Assembly (NCBI RefSeq): GCF_029168945.1
Contig: NC_083605.1
Location: forward strand, 7,633,280 to 7,697,279
DNA: 64,000 nucleotides
DNA from: Cannabis sativa
Lineage: Eukaryota; Streptophyta; Magnoliopsida; Rosales; Cannabaceae
Reading direction: 5' to 3'
Shown: positions 45,178-55,870 of the stretch, one piece after another
Layout of the letters: every line of letters begins with the position of its first letter
Numbering within the stretch: the stretch's first letter is position 1
Made by a program: the position numbers and the translations under genes
Notes under the pieces: generated by a model
Database searches by the model: none
Told to the model about the DNA's origin: nothing
The model's input: only the letters and a program-made list of their open reading frames with translations

Positions 45178-46165
45178 TCAAATTTGAATATTTTTAACAT
45201 TTAATTACAAAAATTTAAATTTTGATAATTAAATTTGTGTGTTTTGCTTATTTTATATCTGTCCAAAAATTTCACTTAAGTGATACGTACTAATTATTAA
45301 AATATTATAAAAAAATAATTTAAAAATTATAAAAATAATAAAAAATATTTTTTATTTTATTTTTTTCTTTTCTTTTTCTCTTCTTCTTTCTTCCAAGTTC
45401 TTCTCGAGGGTTCTTTCCCGACGGCCAGCTCAACCCCAACCGTCCAGCCCAAGATGTCCATCCCCGACCGTCCATCCCTGACCGTCCAGCCCCAGCCGCC
45501 TAAACTCTTCTCCGTTCACAAAACCGAGATCCGTCTCTTCTCTGCAAATGCCGACAGCAGCCTAAACAAGGCGGTGGTCACCCACAACCTCTTCTCCTCA
45601 CTCCCTTCAAAAACCACCTGAAATGAAACTCTATCAATTTCCTATTCTCTTTCACCTCCCAAATACCCTCCTCTTGCTTTTTGTCATTGAACACCCCTGA
45701 ACGTACTGCTCAAAATTCCCTCCTCCTACTTTTCGAATTGGGCCTTGTGGTTTTCAGGTCTGGGTAATTTGTTTTGTTTCAAATGTTTTTATTGAGTTTG
45801 GAACAGAGATTTTGATTTGGAGTGTCTTTATTTGTACTTTTTCGATTATGTTTAAGGTTATTGATTGTGGTTGTGGTGATAGTAGTGGTGGATGGTGTGA
45901 TAGTATTGAAGAAGAAGAATGAAAAATATTTATTTATGTATTTATTCTATATTTTTATTTTTATTTTATTTATTTTTAAATGATTTTTAATTTTTTTTTA
46001 ATAATATTAGTGAAACCATAAAAATTTATTACAAGTTTTTACTGTATCATTTAATTCAAAATTTTTAAAGGAAATATAATAAGCGGAACTTGAATTGAGT
46101 AAATTTTATAATAAAAATTTTAATTTTTATAATTAAGTATTAAAATTATAAAATTCAAATAATTT
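45178..46165. mobile_element. Candidate MULE-like element carrying GC-rich gene-like sequence
   Basis: Long, diverged inverted arms (about 45178-45340 and 45925-46165) share, in inverse order, TTTGAATWTT, TTAATTAYAAAAATT, TTTGCTTATTWTAT and a run of AATAAAAATA words. Between them is a GC-rich island (about 45400-45760) with three or four GACCGTCCAGCCCC-type words and exon-like composition, but with stops in every frame. This looks like captured host sequence. Ends and target duplication are not proven. Confidence 0.4.
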
Positions 46166-46546
46166 TACCACCAATATACATCTTTATATGCAGCTTTCTG
46201 TTATCTGTTATATTTAATAAATTATTTAAATTTGAAACTTCTTATAATTATGTTTCACTTTTCTTTAATATTTTTTACCAGGTCATGTCGAGAGGACTCG
46301 TTACATAAAATACAATTTCATTTGGACTAAATATGGGACCAGGTACGTATCTACAGACTACGGCTCATTAAAGACACATTGTTGACTAGTCTTTGGTCCA
46401 AATCTCATGATCTCACCCAATGCATATATCTAATACTTTATTTTCCACGCTTTGGAAATTTCTCACCACACATTATTATTATATATCATCATATTATAAT
46501 AATTAAAAAGTGTCCTTCTTACCCTTCAAATCTCTTCAAGTAACTC

Positions 46547-46554
46547 TATAAATA
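46547..46554 (+). promoter_or_regulatory. TATA box of the LEA_2 gene
   Basis: TATAAATA lies 109 bases before the ATG at 46663. A start of transcription about 30 bases further would give a leader of about 80 bases. The leader region is pyrimidine- and A-rich (CTTCTCTCTACAATATAAAC). Confidence 0.55.
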
Positions 46555-46662
46555 TAATAAACCCTATACCTATTTCTTTACGTGAAAACTTCTCTCTACA
46601 ATATAAACTACAAATTATAGTACTTCATTTCTTTTCCAAGAGATCCATCCATATATGTAAAT

Positions 46663-47304
46663 ATGGCAGGGATTCATACTCATCAAGTTCATCCTTATAA
46701 TGATGATGAATTCGATTTCGATCAAGAAACTGCTTCGACGATTTCAGAAAATTCCAAGGAGTTGCACTACAGGAAAAGATTGAGACGATTATATTTGGTG
46801 GCAGTAATCGTATTATTCTTAACTGTTGGGATTTTGGTGTTTTCAATAACAATATTTCATATCAACGCTCCAAAGTTTCGGATTCGATCAATAGATATTG
46901 AGGAACTCAGTGTTAGTAGCTCAAACACCTTTGATATGAAATTTGAAGCTGAACTAAGCATTAAGAACAGCGATTTCGGCTACTTCGATTTCGAAGAAAC
47001 CTCAGTTAGGTTTTTCTACAGGGGAGCTCCTGTTGCCCTAGATGATGGTGGTGTTGTGATTGAGGAAGGAAAAGTGAAAGCTCGATCAACCAAGAAGATT
47101 AGTTTCTCGGCTGAAATGGGGACCAGTAATTCGATTTCACCTGATGATATCCAATGCAGATGTTTGACTTTGACTTGTAATGCAACGATGAATGGGACAG
47201 TTCACTTGATGAAGTTGATCAAGAGGAGAAGATCTTCTGAGATGAATTGCACTATCAACATCAATTTGTATAAAAAAGTTGTCCTTGATATTAAATGCAA
47301 ATAG
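46663..47304 (+). CDS. LEA_2 / NDR1-HIN1-like membrane protein (213 aa)
   Basis: A single open frame without introns. Residues 1-36 are acidic and cytosolic; YRKRLRRL (36-43) is a basic stop-transfer flank; 43-65 (LYLVAVIVLFLTVGILVFSITIF) is one membrane segment. Residues about 70-210 form the LEA_2 domain with KNSDFGYFDFEETSVRFFYRG (101-121), the ARSTKK turn (140-145) and the conserved final MNCTI...CK. It resembles the Arabidopsis At1g64065 type. Such proteins sit in the plasma membrane or other membranes with the LEA_2 domain outside and are linked to stress or defence; the specific role is unknown. NAT, NGT and NCT are possible glycosylation sites. It is the only convincing host gene in the window. 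Confidence 0.9.
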   Translation: MAGIHTHQVHPYNDDEFDFDQETASTISENSKELHYRKRLRRLYLVAVIVLFLTVGILVFSITIFHINAPKFRIRSIDIEELSVSSSNTFDMKFEAELSIKNSDFGYFDFEETSVRFFYRGAPVALDDGGVVIEEGKVKARSTKKISFSAEMGTSNSISPDDIQCRCLTLTCNATMNGTVHLMKLIKRRRSSEMNCTININLYKKVVLDIKCK

Positions 47305-47676
47305 AAAACTATATATATTTATGTATGTTTCTATTTCATAGTTTAAGATGGTTTATTTCGAGTTTAATTACTCAGCAAATGATACCTTGTTGATCTAAAA
47401 AACAAATATAGGTTGTTTATTAAATTTTGCTGTACTCTAATTTTGATTATATATATAGTTATGTATAATTATTCCACGAGGGTTTGTAATTTTTAATTAT
47501 TGAGAATAAATTCATCCAAACACTACTTATTATTAATCTATAGAATTATTATCCAAATGACCTTTTGAGTTTGTTGCCATATACACTCATGTACTTGGAT
47601 TTAGTATATCTTCTTGTTTTGAGATTGATCGTAATATAAGTAAAAAGGGGTATTCCTATATATTGAACTGGTGTTC
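47305..47676. other. 3' flank of the LEA_2 gene
   Basis: AT-rich with an AATAAA-type signal (GAGAATAAATTCATCC near 47503). No other gene is seen. Confidence 0.45.
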
Positions 47677-47824
47677 ATCTTAAATGATTTTTTTTAAAGG
47701 AAAGAAACTCCATTAAAAGGCTCCAAGCCTAAAAAAATTGGAGATACAAAAAATAAGTAAATTTAAAGAATTAAATGTATAACTAAGTCCAGCTACAAAC
47801 AGGCCTGATCTCAAATGATTTTTT
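47677..47824 (-). mobile_element. Very short retroposon fragment with 17-bp target duplication
   Basis: ATCTTAAATGATTTTTT (47677-47693) and ATCTCAAATGATTTTTT (47808-47824) differ at one base and flank a 114-bp insert. Its minus-strand end is A-rich. The sequence resembles the 3' tail of a plant LINE (AAAGAAACTCCATTAAAAGG read on plus). It is a severely 5'-truncated copy. Confidence 0.65.
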
Positions 47825-48001
47825 GATTATGTAAATGAACGTTTACAACTTTATTAAATTGTCCAAAGAAAAAGAAAAATGCACTATTATTTAGAAACTT
47901 AAACTTTGATTCTTGATTGAGATTTAACTTTGTATATTTGTTGCTCATAACTTTGCAACTTAATTAATTTGTACCCCTGTTTAAAATGGGTTGGATAATT
48001 A

Positions 48002-48295
48002 CATTATAAAAAATCTTACTTTTAGTTACAATAAAATTTATAATTAAAAATAAAAAAGTTGTCACTAATTACAAATCATTATTTTTATATTGGAACAAAA
48101 ATCAAAATTTGTTGTGACTAAATGTATTTTTAGTCACAATACTAAAATTATATTAATAATAATTCATATTTAAATACTATATTTTAGTCACAATTAATTT
48201 TTTGTTGTGATTAAGAGTCACATTTAATCACAATTTTTTTTTGTTATAACTAAAAAATTATTAGTACTAGTACCTGTCTTGTGTTTTGTGTAGTG
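48002..48295. mobile_element. CACTA-like MITE relative (294 bp), diverged
   Basis: The right end reads CACTACACAAAACACAAG in reverse; the left end CATTATAAAAAATC is its degraded partner. The interior has the same TAGTCACAA / TTGTGACTA words as the MITE at 30427-30731. Confidence 0.45.
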
Positions 48296-49217
48296 ATTAC
48301 AATTTGGGAGATAAAATGTTATTACTTAGTAATTTTAATATTTATTTGAGAGTTAAAAAGAATTGTATTTATTGAATTGAGAGAAAAACTGATTCATTGA
48401 CATTTTGCTAAAATTAGTTTTTTCACAATTAATTCAAGGGTATTTGTGCCATGCATATTTCATAATTACAGTACTAACATATATATAAGATAATTGCGTC
48501 ATTACATTCGTAATTTTGTGAGTTAGAATTTTAGTTTTCAAGGAATTATTTCGTCTGTGGCTTGTTTTAATTATAATTATTATATGATCCGAGTATATAT
48601 ATATTTGAAACAGAAGAAAATATAGATTCTCCAGTCCAAATATATGTACACATTAGAAATGAATTCAAAAAGAATCACTTTTCCCACTTATAATTATATC
48701 TTCCTAAAGTCTAAAAGCTAGTATGTTAAAGTCAAATATAAGAAAATTACGATATTCTCATATTGACAATAAATATTTACGTACAATTAATGAAAATATT
48801 ATAAGAAAAACTTAGTTATACATAAATATATTTACATCAATATTCTATGGTGGGTCAATCTGAAATACTTAGAAAAAGAATATTATAGACATTTGGTGAA
48901 CAAAATAAGACATGAATCTGATTAATGTGTGCACACTTTAATTAGCAAATACTTAATTTCACAGATATGTACTCAAGATTCTCTAGCTAATTGGTGAATT
49001 TTTGGAAAAATGTATACAGTACTCATTATCTAAATCGAGTATATGTTGGTTTGTTGAGAAAGAAAAAGTTTAAATTAAAAGGCTGATATATGATTGACAA
49101 GGAAAACTATAAAGATGATATGGAAGGATATTTTTCAATATATTTAATAAAATTTCTACAATTATAATTTTGTCACCCCTACAAAATAAATAAATAAATA
49201 AATTATAGTTGTCACCG
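48296..49217. other. AT-rich intergenic sequence
   Basis: There is no gene or recognisable element here. Confidence 0.5.
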
Positions 49218-49740
49218 GCCATTTATAATTTTTTTTTGGAAAGGGATGGTAATTTTATTAAATAAAGGCTTTAACTATTACAATAGATAAAGGTTCACTT
49301 AGAATATTCTTCATGCGAAAATTACGAATGCAAACAAGAACCACAAGCAATACAATGAGTATTTTTATTTATAGAGCGTTTAACAAAAGACAATTTAACA
49401 AAATTCAAAGAAGCTTACACTACTACAAACTGCACTTTTGGTATCAGTTTTAAATTGTCACTTATACCTTTAGTATCGGTTCATAGAACCGCGACACCTA
49501 TTTCACATTCACAAAAAGTTAGAATTTAAATGTCGGTTATAACACTACTACAATGTAAGCCTTTAGCTTCTCTTTTTTCAACCCAATTTATAAAAAGGGA
49601 AACTAAAGGGTGTGAAAATATCTGCATTCACTACTACAAAAACCCCCTTTAGAGGCGGTTTTTAAGCCCTTTCAGCGTCGGTTTTCGCGAAATTCGCTAC
49701 CGACGCTGATCAGGGCGACGCTAAAGGGTTTATAAAAACT

Positions 49741-49810
49741 GACGCCATATGTACCCCTATGGCGTCGGTTATTATGAAATAACCGACGCCATAGGGGTAC
49801 ATATGGCGTC
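49741..49810. repeat. Perfect hairpin, 33-bp stem, 4-base loop
   Basis: Positions 49741-49773 pair exactly with 49778-49810 around the loop ATGA. The stem contains GGCGTCGGTTATT, the subterminal word of this CACTA family. The transcript would fold into a perfect hairpin. Confidence 0.9.
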
Positions 49811-50039
49811 GGTTTTTATAAAATAACCGACTCCATAGGGGTTTCCTAAATTTTTTTTCAGCTTTCATTAATATATTTTTTTTACATTTATTAAAAATCT
49901 AAATTTATTTTTGTATTATTAATTAAATTAAATTAAAGCATAAATAAAATTAAATTAAAAAGTTAAATAAATACAAATTTACATTGCTCTATATGTTTGT
50001 ATATTAGGTATTTTTTTATTAATATTTTATATTTTATAA

Positions 50040-50580
50040 TTAATATGTGTTTGTATTCTAGTATTTTAGTATCATTTTTATAATTTTGTAAGTTATGTTT
50101 TATATAATAATTAGTATATTGAATATTAAAATAATGTGTAATATTTTAATTTTTATGTAATTTAATATTTTTATACATTTAAATTTTATAATATGGGTTT
50201 GTATTTTTCTAGTATATTATTATTATTTTTATAATTTTTTAAGTTATGTTTTGTATAATAATTAGTTTATTGAATAATAAAATAATGTGTAATATTTTAA
50301 TTTTTATGTAATTTAATATTTTTATACATTTAAATTTTATAATAGGGGGTTGTATTTTTCTAGTATATTATTATTATTTTTATAATTTTTTAAGCTATGT
50401 TTTGTATAATAATTAGTTTATTGAATAATAAAATAATGTGTAATATTTTAATTTTTATGTAATTTAATATTTCTATACATTTAAATTTTATAATATGGGT
50501 TTGTATTTTTCTAGTATATTATTATTATTTTTATAATTTTTTAAGTTATGTTTTGTATAATAATTAGTATATTATCCCAA
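50040..50580. repeat. Tandem array, about 150-bp unit, left copy
   Basis: AAGTTATGTTTTRTATAATAA recurs near 50090, 50240, 50391 and 50542 with highly similar sequence between. The reverse copy (about 55440-55870) has three units and the copy at 62303 has five. Confidence 0.85.
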
Positions 50581-52450
50581 TATTTTTGTTTTTTTTTAGC
50601 TTACTATATCCATCATTAACACTCAACAATATCTATCCTATGTATTAATATTATTCGAAAATTACTCTAAGTATTTAAGGATTATCTAAATATATATAAA
50701 AAATATTCTTACAAAAGTAAGTTAAAGAAAACATACCTTATACCAAAAATTATGTACTTGACTTCCGATAAAGTCACTTCCGATAAAATCCTAACAACCA
50801 AGTTTAAGAGAAACGAAAATCAAATTTTATCCCAATTCTACCAAAATTTCGTCAGCATAACGGCTATAATTGAACGTTTCCAAAAAATTTAAATCTATTA
50901 ATAACATTTTCCTAATACCATTAATAAACAAAATTTGAGAACCTTTCAAATATGAACTTTGACATTGATAATCATGGTACTAACACGAACATGTTATGAG
51001 TCAAATATAAAGACCTACTAAGTATAATAAATGCATAGACACATCAATTAGATTATACAAGACAAGTGCCTAAAGTAACAAACAAAACAAATGTCACCTA
51101 ATTTCACGAACATGTTTTGAGTCAAATATAAAGACCTACTAACACGAACATGTTTTGAGTCAAATATGAATGTGTTATGTCACCTAATTTCTTACAACTA
51201 GCGAGTAATAACCTAGCTAGTTATTTATGTTATGTACTTTTCCTTTAACATTTATGTTTTTTATAATAAAATTTGATTCAAACTCTACTGAAATTTTGGC
51301 AGCATAACGGCTGTAATTGGACGTTCCCAAAAATTTTAAAAGTGCCTAAAGTAACAAACAAAACAAATATAACAATACAGAATAAAGAAACTAACATAAA
51401 CAATACAAAATTTATCCACCCATCCGACCGCAGTACATGTATTCGCAGAACCTACTTCACTACAGATGAATATTTAAGATATTTAAACTCAACTAAGCAT
51501 GCATTGATAATTATTTATACTAACAAAAGGTTAGTGGATGGATATACCTATTGCAAATTCGATCAACACCGAAATATGTCGACCCTCAAATATTAGCACA
51601 CAACCAATAACATAATGCAATATACAACCAATTTAAAATTTTAATTATTAAATTACTTACTAGTTATTAAACAAAGTAGCAAGTTACTAGCTAGTTACTA
51701 ATTTCAATAGTTAATTTTTTAAAAAATAACATATAAATATATATACATATATAATCAATTATATATTCACACTACCATTATTTTAAAAACTTTATCTCTA
51801 AACTAATTAAATTCCTACTACCTCTCATTCTCATTCACAACAAATATATATACAATACAAAATACACAAATAGTATATACACACAAGATATATATAAACA
51901 CATATTCAATAATAAAACACAAAATATATACATATATATTATATATCAAGTTAATAAATATTTACCTTATAAACGCAATCCGGCGATAAAATGCTACAAA
52001 AATCCGACCACCTCTAGAACACACACAATATAATATTAATAAAATAAAAAAATTCTAAAAAAATTTACAAAAACGAAATAATACCAATGTACATAAATAA
52101 AATGAATAGAAAGCATATTTATACCTTAATGGACGTTGAGACTCAACGTTTTCTCCGCTAAAATCGGTGGCCGGAGTTATACCCACCACCTTTCTTTGTA
52201 ATAGGTTCGGTTTGGTATCTAGAGGGGAAAAAAACTAAACTTTTTTACAGTATAGGTTTAGGTATAGAAAATAGAAGATTTTAAGACAAAAATGGGGTAA
52301 AATGGTTAAGAAATGAGGGAGAATGAGGTTGTTTTAGTGGTGGTTGGCGAGGGTTTTTTCGTGGGTTTGGGGCTGCTGTGGGTGGCTGTTCTTCGTGCTC
52401 AACAAGGTGTGAAATGAGGAAGTGAGGAAGACGAAGCAGACAGACTCTGA

Positions 52451-52571
52451 TATATAACCCTATGGCGTCGGTTATTAGGTATTAACCGACGCCATAGGTG
52501 CCACGTGTCGAATAAAGGTGGCACCTATGGCGTCGGTTAATACCTAATAACCGACGCCATAGGGTTATATA
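52451..52571. repeat. Perfect hairpin, 54-bp stem, 13-base loop
   Basis: Positions 52451-52504 are the exact reverse complement of 52518-52571. Each arm itself contains a shorter inverted repeat (GGCGTCGGTT / AACCGACGCC). It lies near the inner end of the left CACTA copy. The equivalent place in the reverse copy (about 53340-53465) is clearly diverged. Confidence 0.92.
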
Positions 52572-52666
52572 AAAAAACCCTGATTTTTCCCAACCCCCAA
52601 CCGACGGCATAGATATATATACACTCTATACCTACGGTTTTTACTAAAAAACCGCCTCTAAATGTC

Positions 52667-52752
52667 AATGCAGATATTTTCACCCCCTTTAGCTTCCCTT
52701 TTTATAAATTAGATTGAAAAAAGGGAAGCTAAAGGCTTAGATTGTAGTAGTG
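52667..52752 (-). repeat. Inverted copy of the 86-bp terminal arm, at the centre of the composite
   Basis: In reverse it reads CACTACTACAATCTAAGCC...GAAAATATCTGCATT, nearly identical to 49543-49628. It separates the two inverted 3-kb copies. Confidence 0.85.
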
Positions 52753-52827
52753 ATTGATATTTAGAGGCAGTTTTTTGGTAAAACCGTAGGTATAGAATGT
52801 ATATATATCTATGCTGTCGGTTGGGGG

Positions 52828-53325
52828 TTAGAGCCTTGACCCAGCCGGAAGTGTGGTCGACGAGGACGTCGGACTCCGTAAGGGGGGGTGATTGTGACAG
52901 TCAGTAGTCCCGTGATCCGTAAGGGGATATACCGGGTAAGCTGTGCAATCCCACACCGCCTGGGGAAGGTCAAGTGGGATGATTCTGAGACTGTGTAGGT
53001 ATGGGACTACACAGTTGTAGAGAACTTAAATGGATTGATTGGTACTACCTATATCAACAAGGTGCATCTTGTTTTTCGGTAGCCCATCTCGAAAGAACTC
53101 CACAGTTAAGCGTGCTTGACTTGGAGCAATTTCAGGATGGGTGACCTCCTGGGAAGTTTTCCCAGGAAGCGTGTGAGTGAGGACAAAGCACGCTGAAAAC
53201 ACTCGTGTTGGTCTATAGGGTCAGTCATCAGTCCATGAAGCAGCCAGAGTGACGTACTCGTGTATAAGAGCCATTCATTCAGTGGGTGTAAGGACCCAAT
53301 GGAGGCTTGAAGCGGGGACGTTACA
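52828..53325 (+). mobile_element. Cassandra-like TRIM fragment: internal remnant plus 5S-containing LTR
   Basis: 52893-53325 is an LTR (TGTGACAG...GGGGACGTTACA, 433 bp) preceded by a purine tract AAGGGGGGGTGA. 52828-52892 is an internal remnant that starts with TTAGAGCC, apparently the end of a TGGTATCAGAGCC primer site. The 5' LTR is absent. Within the LTR is 5S-derived sequence, as in Cassandra elements. It replaces a few bases of the CACTA arm (GTTGGGGG before, AAAATCAGGG after). Confidence 0.75.
53083..53161 (+). promoter_or_regulatory. 5S rRNA-derived RNA polymerase III promoter in the LTR
   Basis: AGTTAAGCGTGCTT (53104-53117) matches the 5S box A and the sequence from GGATGGGTGACC to GGGAAGT (53135-53157) matches the intermediate element and box C. 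The spacing is near that of true 5S genes, but the flanking 5S sequence is diverged. It is therefore an LTR component and not a 5S gene. Confidence 0.8.
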
Positions 53326-55439
53326 GAAAATCAGGGTTTTGTTAATAACCCTATGGTGTCGGTTATTGCGGATTAACTGACGCTATAGGTGCCGCCTTTA
53401 GTCGACACGTGGCACCTATGGCGTCGGTTAATACCAAATAACCGACGACATAGGGTTATTTATCAGACCCTTTGTGCTTCGTCTTCCTCACTTCCTTATT
53501 TCACACCTTGCTGAACACGAAGAACAGCCACCCACAGTAGCCCCAAACTCACGAAAAAACTCTCGCGAACCACCACTAAAACAACCTCATTCTCCCTCAT
53601 TTCTTAACCATTTTACCCTATTTTTGTCTTAAAATCTTCTATTTTCTATACCTAAACCTATACTGTAAAAAAGTTTAGTTTTTTTTCCCTCTATATACCA
53701 AACCGAACCTATTATAAAGAAAGGTGGTGGGTATAACTCCGGTCACCGATTTTAGCGGAGAAAACGTTGAGTCTCAACGTCCATTAAGGTATAAATATGC
53801 TTTCTATTCATTTTATTTATGTACATTCGTATTATTTCGTTTTCTTAAATTTTTTTAGAATTTTTTTATTTTATTAATATTATATTGTGTGTGTTCTAGA
53901 GGTGGTCAGATTTTTGTAGCATTTTATTGCCGGATTGTATTTATAAGGTAAATATTTATTAACTTGATATATAATATATACGTATATATTTTGTGTTTTA
54001 TTATTGAATATATATTTATATATATATGTTGTGTGTATATACTTTTTGTGTACTTTGTGTATTTGTATTGTATATATATTTGTTGTGAATGAGAATGAGA
54101 GGTAGTAGGAATTTAATTAATTTAGAGATAAATTTTTTAAAATAATGGTAGTGTGAATATATAATTGATTATATATGTATATATGTATATATATATATAT
54201 ATATATATTTATATGTTATTTTTAGAAAAATTAACTATGGAAATTAGCTAGTAACTAGCTAGTAACTTGCTACTTTGTTTAATAACTAGTAAGTAATTTA
54301 ATAATTAAAATTTTAAATTAGTTGTATATTGCATTATGTTATAGGTTGTGTGCTAATATTTGAGGGTCGACATATTTCGGTGTTGATCGGATTTGCAATA
54401 GGTATATCCATCCGCTAACCTTTTGTTAGTATAATTAATTATCAATGCATGCTTAGTTGAGTTTGAATATCTTAAATATTCATCCGTAGTGAAGTAGGTT
54501 CTGCGAATACATGTACTGCGGTCGGATGGGTGGATAAATTTTGTATTGTTTATGTTAGTTTCTTTGTTCTGTATTGTTATATTAGTTTTGTTTGTTACTT
54601 TAGGCACTTTTAATTTTTGGGAACGTTCAATTACAGCCGTTATGCTGCCAAAATTTCGGTAGAATTTGGATCAAATTTTATTATAAAAAACATAAATGTT
54701 AAAGGAAAAGTACATAACATAAATAACTAGGTTATTACTCGCTAGTTGTAAGAAATTAGGTGACATAACACATTCATATTTGACTCAAAACATGTTCGTG
54801 TTAGTAGGTCTTTATATTTGACTCAAAACATGTTCGTGAAATTAGATGACATTTGTTTTGTTTGTTACTTTAGGCACTTATCTTGTATAATCTAATTGAT
54901 GTGTCCATGCATTTATTATACTTAGTAGGTCTTTATATTTGACTCAAAACATGTTCGTGTTAGTAGCATGATTATCAATGTCAAAGTTCATATTTGAAAG
55001 GTTCTCAAATTTTGTTTATTAATGGTGTTAGGAAAATGTTATTAATAGGTTTAAATTTTTTGGAAACGTTCAATTATAGCCGTTATGCTGCCGAAATTTT
55101 GGTAGAATTAGGATAATATTTGATTTTAGTTTCTCTTAAACTTGGTTGTTAGGATTTTATCGGAAGTGACTTTATCGGAAGTCAAGTACATAATTTTTGG
55201 TATAAGGTATGTTTTCTTTAACTTACTTTTATAAGAATATTTTTTATATATATTTAGATAATCCTTAAATACTTGGAGTAATTTTCGAATAATATTAATA
55301 CATAGGATAGATATTGTTGAGTGTTAATGATAGATATAGTAAGCTAAAAAAAATACAAAAATATTGGGATAATATTAGTGTAATACATTTGCTTAGAGTA
55401 AAGTTTTTTTTTTAAAAAAAAAGTAAATGTATAAAGATA

Positions 55440-55870
55440 TTAAATTACATCAAAATTAAAATATTACACATTATTTTTATTAAATATACTAATTATTATA
55501 CAAAACATAACTTAAAAAATTATAAAAATAATAATATACTAGAAAAATACAAACCCATATTATAAAATTTAAATGTATAAAAATATTAAATTACATAAAA
55601 AATAAAATATTACACATTATTTTATTATTCAATAAACTAATTATTATACAAAACATAACTTAAAAAATTATAAAAATAATACTAATATACTAGAAAAATA
55701 CAAACTCATATTATAAAATTTAAATGTATAAAAATATTAAATTACATAAAAATTAAAATATTACACATTATTTATTATTCAATATACTAATTATTATATA
55801 AAACATAACTTAAAAAATTATAAAAATGATACTAAAATACTAGAATACAAACACATATTATAAAATATAA
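55440..55870. repeat. Tandem array, about 150-bp unit, right copy
   Basis: ACAAAACATAACTTAAAAAATT recurs near 55500, 55655 and 55800 with similar sequence between. It is the inverse of the left array, with one unit fewer. Confidence 0.75.

Larger units (their letters stand above)
49629..52666 (+). mobile_element. Left CACTA-family copy (plus orientation)
   Basis: It starts CACTACTACAAAAACCCCC, followed by GGCGGTTTTTAAG, AGCGTCGGTTTT and GACGCTAAAGGG subterminal repeats. It holds a 150-bp tandem array (about 50040-50580). Its right side ends at ACCGCCTCTAAATGTC without the expected GTAGTAGTG, so that end is truncated. The 107-codon frame at 51273-51596 is also open in the reverse copy but has no known domain. 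Confidence 0.65.

Noticed and set aside
51273..51596. 107-codon frame, also open (84 codons) in the reverse CACTA copy at 54353-54607
   Set aside because: The two frames are similar because the arms are copies of each other. The sequence has no recognisable domain, is Asn/Thr-rich as expected from AT-rich DNA, and lacks a supporting start context. It is not reported as a gene.
53083..53161. Possible 5S rRNA gene
   Set aside because: Only the promoter core matches 5S; the 5' and 3' thirds are diverged and it lies within an LTR with TG...CA ends. It is an element component.
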